Below, one piece after another: positions 6,964 through 11,243 of a stretch of 11,243 nucleotides of DNA. A program made the translations under genes and the position numbers. The stretch's first letter is position 1. Each line of letters begins with the position of its first letter. This DNA is from Acidovorax sp. (GTDB lineage: Bacteria > Pseudomonadota > Gammaproteobacteria > Burkholderiales > Burkholderiaceae_C): assembly GCA_030150585.1 (NCBI GenBank), contig JASLFM010000357.1:1-11243 (forward strand). Direction: 5' to 3'. Below the pieces are notes generated by a model. It had not been told where the DNA came from. It saw only the letters and a list, made by a program, of their open reading frames with translations, and made no database searches.

Positions 6964-8946
6964 ATGTCCCTCCTGCCCCACCAGCTCGAACTGCTCTCCC
7001 CTGCGCGCGACGCCAATATCGGCATCGAGGCCGTGAACCACGGCGCCGACGCAGTCTATATCGGCGGCCCGGCCTTCGGCGCGCGCGCCACGGCGGGCAA
7101 TGAACTGCGCGACCTGGAGCGGCTCATCACCCATGCGCACCGTTTCAACAGCCGCATCTTCGTCACGCTCAACACCATCCTGCGCGACGACGAGCTGGAG
7201 GCCGCGCGCCGCATGGCCTGGCAGGTATACGAGGCGGGCGCGGACGCGCTCATCATCCAGGACATGGGCCTGCTCGAAATCGACCTGCCGCCCATCCAGC
7301 TGCACGCAAGCACGCAGACCGACATCCGCACGCCCGAGAAGGCACGCTTTCTGCAGGACGCGGGCCTGTCGCAGATCGTGATCGCGCGCGAGCTCGACCT
7401 CCAGCAAATCGCCGCCGTGCGTGCCGCCACCGACCCGGCGCGCACCACCATCGAGTTCTTCGTACACGGCGCGCTGTGCGTGGCCTATTCGGGCCAGTGC
7501 TTCATCAGCCATGCGCACACAGGCCGCAGCGCCAACCGGGGCGACTGCAACCAGGCCTGCCGCCTGCCCTACGAGGTGCTGGACGGGCAAGGCCGCATCA
7601 TCGCGCACGAAAAACACGTGCTCTCGATGAAGGACAACAACCAGAGCGACAACCTGCGCGCGCTCATCGGCGCGGGCGTGCGCAGCTTCAAGATCGAGGG
7701 CCGCTACAAGGACATGGGCTACGTGAAGAACATCACGGCCCATTACCGCAAGCTGCTCGACGAAATCATCGAGGAAGGCGAGTTCACGCGCTCCTCCTCG
7801 GGCCGCACCACCTTCACCTTCGAGCCCGACCCCGATCAGAACTTCAACCGCGAGTTCACCGACTACTTTGTCAACGGCCGCAAGGACGACATCGGCGCGT
7901 TCGACACGCCCAAGACACCGGGCCGCGCCATCGGATGGATCACGCAGATCGGCGACAAGTGGTTCGAGCTGGAGACCAGCGACCGCGCGACCGTGCTGCA
8001 CAACGGCGACGGCCTGTGCTACTACGACCTGCAGAAAGAATTGGTGGGCGTGCACATCAACCGCGCCGAGGCTGTGAAAAAGGGCGTATGGCGCGTCTTC
8101 CCCAAGGATGCGATCGAAGGCTTCAAGGATTTGCGCAAGGGCCTGGAGATCAACCGTAACCGCGACATGGACTGGGTGCGCACGCTCGACAAAAAATCGA
8201 GCGACCGGCGCATCGGCCTGTGGGCGCAGTTCGCGGAAACGCCGGATGGGTTCACTCTCACGCTGACCGACGAGGACGGCTTCGTGGGCCAAGCCGCCAT
8301 CATGCAAGCCCACCAGGGCGCTACCGACGCCCCCCAAGCCGAGGCCACGCTGCGCGAGCAGCTGAGCCGCTTTGGCGCAACAATTTTTGAAGTCCACGAC
8401 ATCGCGCTGCAGCTCAGCCAGCCCTGGTTCGTTCCCGCTTCCGCGCTCAACCAGTTGCGCCGCGACGCGGTGGCCGCGCTCGAACAGGCGCGCGCCAAAG
8501 GCTTCGTCCGCCTGCCGCGCGCCGTGCCCGTGGAGCCACCCGCGCCCTTCCCCGAGGACACGCTCACCTACCTGGCCAACGTGTTCAACCACAAGGCGCA
8601 CGATTTCTACGTCAAGCATGGCGTGAAGGTGATCGACGCGGCTTACGAAAGCAAGGAAGAAGAAGGCGAAGTCAGCCTGATGATCACCAAGCACTGCGTG
8701 CGCTTTTCGATGAGCCTGTGCCCCAAGCAGGCCAAGGGAGTTATCGGCGTGAAGGGCACCATCAAGGCCGAGCCGCTGCAGCTCATCAACGGCAAGGAGA
8801 AGCTCACGCTGCGCTTCGACTGCAAGCCCTGCGAAATGCATGTGGTGGGGCGCATGAAGAAGTCGGTGATGAACCAGCACCTCAAGGACATGCAGGAACA
8901 CCCCATGCAGTTCTACCGCAAGCGCCCGCAGGCGCTGCAGGATTGA
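6964..8946 (+). CDS. rlhA: RlhA: U32-family 23S rRNA 5-hydroxycytidine-2501 synthesis protein
   Basis: This 660-residue protein of the peptidase U32 family matches E. coli RlhA (YdcP), which is needed for hydroxylation of C2501 in 23S rRNA, in length and, from memory, along its whole sequence. The family is not a true peptidase; members such as TrhP, UbiU and UbiV carry iron-sulfur clusters. Seen: N-terminal barrel (ELLSPARDANIGIEAVNHGA), the U32 signature with Cys172 and Cys179 (HGALCVAYSGQC), then Cys195 and Cys199 (GDCNQACRLPY), a likely 4Fe-4S set, and VRSFKIEGRYKDMGYVKNI. The C-terminal extension that separates RlhA from the shorter TrhP is present and has a second Cys set: Cys578, Cys586, Cys620 and Cys623. 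ATG 6964 begins the conserved fold; the upstream open frame overlaps the leftward operon. Translation is probably leaderless. The metY gene follows after 94 nt. Confidence 0.93.
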   Translation: MSLLPHQLELLSPARDANIGIEAVNHGADAVYIGGPAFGARATAGNELRDLERLITHAHRFNSRIFVTLNTILRDDELEAARRMAWQVYEAGADALIIQDMGLLEIDLPPIQLHASTQTDIRTPEKARFLQDAGLSQIVIARELDLQQIAAVRAATDPARTTIEFFVHGALCVAYSGQCFISHAHTGRSANRGDCNQACRLPYEVLDGQGRIIAHEKHVLSMKDNNQSDNLRALIGAGVRSFKIEGRYKDMGYVKNITAHYRKLLDEIIEEGEFTRSSSGRTTFTFEPDPDQNFNREFTDYFVNGRKDDIGAFDTPKTPGRAIGWITQIGDKWFELETSDRATVLHNGDGLCYYDLQKELVGVHINRAEAVKKGVWRVFPKDAIEGFKDLRKGLEINRNRDMDWVRTLDKKSSDRRIGLWAQFAETPDGFTLTLTDEDGFVGQAAIMQAHQGATDAPQAEATLREQLSRFGATIFEVHDIALQLSQPWFVPASALNQLRRDAVAALEQARAKGFVRLPRAVPVEPPAPFPEDTLTYLANVFNHKAHDFYVKHGVKVIDAAYESKEEEGEVSLMITKHCVRFSMSLCPKQAKGVIGVKGTIKAEPLQLINGKEKLTLRFDCKPCEMHVVGRMKKSVMNQHLKDMQEHPMQFYRKRPQALQD

Positions 8947-9040
8947 CGCGCCGCATAAGCACATAGCCAACGCGTCGTTCCGATTTGCCCGCCCGCTGGC
9001 CCACAATGGCACTCCACCTGACCAACGGAGACATTGACCC

Positions 9041-10324
9041 ATGCGCATCGAAACCCTGGCCGTCCACGCAGGCTACTCGCCCGACCCGACCACCAAGTCC
9101 GTGGCCGTGCCCATTTACCAGACTGTGGCCTACGCCTTCGACAGCGCGCAGCATGGTGCCGATCTGTTCGACCTGAAGGTGCCCGGCAACATCTACACGC
9201 GCATCATGAACCCGACCACCGACGTGCTCGAAAAGCGCGTCGCGGCGCTGGAAGGCGGCATCGCCGCCGTGGCCGTGGCCTCGGGCATGGCGGCCATCAC
9301 CTATGCCATCCAGGCCATTGCCGAGGCGGGCGACAACATCGTCAGTGCCAGCACGCTTTACGGCGGCACCTACAACCTGTTCGCCCACACCTTCCCGCAG
9401 CAAGGCATCACGGTACGCTTCGCCGACCCGCGCGACCCGGCCAGCTTTGCCAAGCTCATCGACGAGAAAACGAAGGCCGTGTTCTGCGAGTCCATCGGCA
9501 ACCCGCTGGGCAACGTGACCGACATCCGCGCGCTGGCCGACGTGGCCCATGCCCACGGCGTGCCGCTGATCGTGGACAACACCGTGCCCAGCCCCTACCT
9601 GCTGCGCCCCATCGAGCACGGTGCCGACATCGTGGTGCACGCGCTCACCAAGTACCTGGGCGGCCACGGCAACAGCATCGGCGGCGCCATCGTGGACAGC
9701 GGCAAATTCCCCTGGGCCGAGCACAAGGCGCGCTTCAAGCGCCTGAACGAGCCCGACGTGAGCTACCACGGCGTGGTCTACACCGAGGCCCTGGGCCCGG
9801 CCGCCTACATCGGCCGCGTGCGCGTGGTGCCGCTGCGCAACACGGGCGCAGCCCTGTCCCCGCACAACGCCTTCCTCATCCTGCAGGGCATCGAAACGCT
9901 GGCGCTGCGCATGGACCGCATCTGCGAGAACACGCAAAAAATCGCCGAGGCACTGCAGGGCCACCCGAAAGTGGAATGGGTGCGCTACGCGGGCCTGAAG
10001 GACCACCCCGACCATGCGCTCGTGCAGCGCCAGTCGGGCGGCAAGGCCTCAGGCATTTTGTCGTTCAGCCTCAAGGCCGCCGACGGCGATGCCCGCGCGG
10101 CGGGCGCGCGCTTCCTCGACGCGCTGCAGCTCTTCACGCGCCTGGTGAACATCGGCGACGCTAAGTCCCTGGCCACGCACCCGGCCTCCACCACCCACCG
10201 CCAGCTCGATGCGGGCGAACTCGCCAAGGCGGGCGTGACCGAGGGCATGGTGCGCCTGTCCGTGGGCATCGAGCACATCGACGACCTGCTCGAAGACTTG
10301 CACCGGGCGCTCGACGCGGCCTGA
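9041..10324 (+). CDS. metY: O-acetylhomoserine aminocarboxypropyltransferase (sulfhydrylase)
   Basis: This 427-residue PLP enzyme of the Cys/Met-metabolism family most likely makes homocysteine from O-acetylhomoserine and sulfide, the direct sulfhydrylation route to methionine. Marks: LAVHAGYSPDP at the N-terminus, YTRIMNPT (Tyr52 and Arg54, which reach the PLP phosphate of the neighbouring subunit), SGMAAI, the substrate loop LYGGTYNLF, VDNTVPSPY (Asp179, pairs with the PLP nitrogen) and Schiff-base Lys204 (HALTKYLGGHGNSIGG). The C-terminal part has RLVNIGDAKSLATHPASTTH, with the substrate-carboxylate Arg in RLSVGIEH. The length and the GHGNSIGG region favour MetY over the roughly 390-residue O-succinylhomoserine enzyme MetZ. 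GGAG lies 10 nt before ATG 9041. The 94-nt upstream gap shows no terminator or riboswitch; CACAAT at 9002-9007 is a weak -10 at best. Confidence 0.93.
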   Translation: MRIETLAVHAGYSPDPTTKSVAVPIYQTVAYAFDSAQHGADLFDLKVPGNIYTRIMNPTTDVLEKRVAALEGGIAAVAVASGMAAITYAIQAIAEAGDNIVSASTLYGGTYNLFAHTFPQQGITVRFADPRDPASFAKLIDEKTKAVFCESIGNPLGNVTDIRALADVAHAHGVPLIVDNTVPSPYLLRPIEHGADIVVHALTKYLGGHGNSIGGAIVDSGKFPWAEHKARFKRLNEPDVSYHGVVYTEALGPAAYIGRVRVVPLRNTGAALSPHNAFLILQGIETLALRMDRICENTQKIAEALQGHPKVEWVRYAGLKDHPDHALVQRQSGGKASGILSFSLKAADGDARAAGARFLDALQLFTRLVNIGDAKSLATHPASTTHRQLDAGELAKAGVTEGMVRLSVGIEHIDDLLEDLHRALDAA

Positions 10325-10356
10325 AACCGCCACAGCAACCCAGAGCGGTGATACTC

Positions 10357-10385
10357 AGGGGGCGCCTTCATCCGCAAGGCCCCCT
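10357..10385 (+). terminator. GC-rich hairpin after metY (possible weak terminator)
   Basis: AGGGGG and CCTT, separated by a 2-nt CG bulge, pair with AAGG and CCCCCT around a 7-nt loop. It lies 32 nt after the metY stop and 12 nt before the next ATG. No U-tract follows, so it may be a weak or factor-assisted terminator, or a leader structure of the lipoprotein mRNA. Confidence 0.35.
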
Positions 10386-10397
10386 ACCGAGACTGCC

Positions 10398-10847
10398 ATG
10401 AACCGCATCCCCAACGCCCTTTCCTGCCTGGTGCTCGGCCTCGCCCTCGCCGGGTGCGGCTCCACCTCCTCCTCATCGGCGCCGCGCGGCGCCGAAGTCA
10501 CCGAAGCCGATGCCACGGCCTTCCGCCAGTCCGAGAGCGAGAAGCAGCTGCAAAAGCAGATCAGCCCACCGCTCGACGAGCCACTGCGCGTGCTGGAGTT
10601 CGCCGAGCCGCGCTACCCCTCGTTCCTGCTCAGCGACGGCTCGCGCAGCGCGCGCGGCGACGTGGTCGTGTCCTTCGAGGTGCTCACCAGCGGCTACGTG
10701 GGCGCCGCCAAGGCCTTGCCGGGCTCCAACGAGGCCCTGCACAAGCCCGCCGTGGACGCGATCCGCCACTGGCGCTTCTCGCCCCCCGTGCGCGACGGTA
10801 AGCCCGTCCGGCTGTTCCTGCAGCACACGTTCCGCATGGAACCCTGA
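10398..10847 (+). CDS. Lipoprotein with TonB C-terminal-like domain
   Basis: This is a 149-residue predicted lipoprotein. It has a signal peptide with lipobox LAGC; Cys20 would be lipidated, and Gly at +2 gives no inner-membrane retention signal, so outer-membrane placement is likely. A Ser-rich linker follows, then from about residue 60 a domain resembling the TonB/energy-transducer C-terminus: EPRYPSFLLSDGSRSARGDVVVSF, VGAAKALPGSNE, and the typical end AVDAIRHWRFSPPVRDGKPV. Unlike true TonB it lacks an N-terminal transmembrane helix and a Pro-rich spacer, so it is unlikely to transmit proton-motive force. It more likely binds a periplasmic or outer-membrane partner. The start is the only ATG before the signal peptide; the ribosome site is weak (GAGA). 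Its stop abuts the stop of the convergent egtB-like gene. The specific role is unknown. Confidence 0.85.
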   Translation: MNRIPNALSCLVLGLALAGCGSTSSSSAPRGAEVTEADATAFRQSESEKQLQKQISPPLDEPLRVLEFAEPRYPSFLLSDGSRSARGDVVVSFEVLTSGYVGAAKALPGSNEALHKPAVDAIRHWRFSPPVRDGKPVRLFLQHTFRMEP

Positions 10848-11243
10848 TCAGGCGTCGCGCGCGAGCCGCACGCCACTGAACTGCCACCGTGCCGTGGCCG
10901 GAAAGAAGTTGCGGTACGTGGCACGCACATGCCCCGCGGGTGTGGCGCACGAGCCGCCGCGCAGCACGTACTGGTTGACCATGAACTTGCCGTTGTACTC
11001 ACCCACCGCTCCGGGCGCGGGGCGAAAGCCCGGGTACGGCGCGTAGCTCGACTGCGTCCACTCCCACACATCGCCGTAAAGCTGCAGCAGCCCCGCGCCG
11101 CCCCCCCCTGCTGGTCCAGGCATGCCAGCGGCGCGCGGGTGCAGCGCACCGCTGTCGGCAAAGTGGCCGAGCGGCGGCTGGGCCGCAGCGGCGGCCTCCC
11201 ACTCTGCCTCGGTGGGCAAGCGCGCACCGGCCCAGCGCGCGTA
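10848..11243 (-). CDS. egtB: EgtB-like ergothioneine biosynthesis sulfoxide synthase (C-terminal fragment)
   Basis: This leftward gene enters at the right edge; its last 131 residues are visible. It belongs to the formylglycine-generating-enzyme/SUMF1 fold family: ARLPTEAEWEAAA, LYGDVWEWTQSSYAPYPGF, EYNGKFMVNQYVLRGG, SCATP, then RATYRNFF and RWQFSGVRLARD at the end. From memory this ending is characteristic of EgtB, the non-heme-iron enzyme that joins a cysteine-derived thiol to hercynine (N-trimethylhistidine) with O2. The iron-binding His residues and the DinB-like N-terminal domain would lie outside the window. A Gly-rich stretch (GPAGGGGAG) encoded partly by eight consecutive C (11101-11108) looks like a loop insertion. 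Other SUMF1-fold enzymes remain possible until the rest is seen. Confidence 0.85.
   Translation of the reverse strand, partial: YARWAGARLPTEAEWEAAAAAQPPLGHFADSGALHPRAAGMPGPAGGGGAGLLQLYGDVWEWTQSSYAPYPGFRPAPGAVGEYNGKFMVNQYVLRGGSCATPAGHVRATYRNFFPATARWQFSGVRLARDA

Noticed and set aside
8947..9040. Gap before metY examined for a SAM or cobalamin riboswitch
   Set aside because: 94 nt with no recognisable conserved riboswitch core or terminator stem; too short for most classes.
6913..9048. A 711-codon open frame on the - strand opposite rlhA
   Set aside because: It exactly mirrors a well-conserved RlhA and has no recognisable domain or ribosome site; it reflects codon-position GC bias.
8882..10015. 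A 377-codon open frame on the - strand opposite metY
   Set aside because: Low-complexity Gly/Val/His composition antisense to an intact PLP enzyme; no motif.

Overview
The window reads as ordinary chromosomal DNA of a high-G+C betaproteobacterium. Comamonadaceae (the Acidovorax/Comamonas group) is my inference from protein style and gene content, not from a search. Coding density is very high, all intergenic gaps are under 100 bases, and I see no mobile element, CRISPR array, rRNA or tRNA.

Layout. Bases 1-1032 (+) hold the 3' part of an ACAD10/11-like acyl-CoA dehydrogenase, closed by a strong bidirectional terminator. Bases 1097-6890 (-) form a five-gene block. In transcription order it encodes a 78-residue single-span membrane protein, TadA (tRNA adenosine-34 deaminase) carrying an unusual C-terminal alpha/beta-hydrolase-like appendix, an LdcA-type LD-carboxypeptidase with a His-rich N-terminus, a class III adenylate cyclase with a C-terminal FHA domain, and an exported penicillin-acylase-family Ntn hydrolase. 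The first three genes are almost certainly one operon (3-nt gap, then 14-nt overlap). The last two form a second tight pair (41-nt gap), possibly with their own promoter.

A 73-bp divergent region separates this block from the rightward genes: rlhA (U32-family 23S rRNA C2501 hydroxylation enzyme, 6964-8946), metY (O-acetylhomoserine sulfhydrylase, 9041-10324) and a small lipoprotein with a TonB C-terminal-like domain (10398-10847). At the right edge a leftward gene enters (10848-11243); its fragment matches the C-terminus of EgtB, the iron-dependent sulfoxide synthase of ergothioneine biosynthesis.

Functionally this is mostly housekeeping: translation-related RNA modification (tadA, rlhA), peptidoglycan recycling (ldcA), sulfur metabolism (metY, egtB), lipid or hydroxy-acid catabolism (the dehydrogenase) and a cAMP-signalling/acylase pair. 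I found no convincing new multi-gene system. The points most worth a second look are the TadA-pseudohydrolase fusion, the ACAD11-type dehydrogenase whose kinase partner may lie just outside the window, the apparently leaderless extended -10 promoter of rlhA, and the stand-alone TonB-C lipoprotein.
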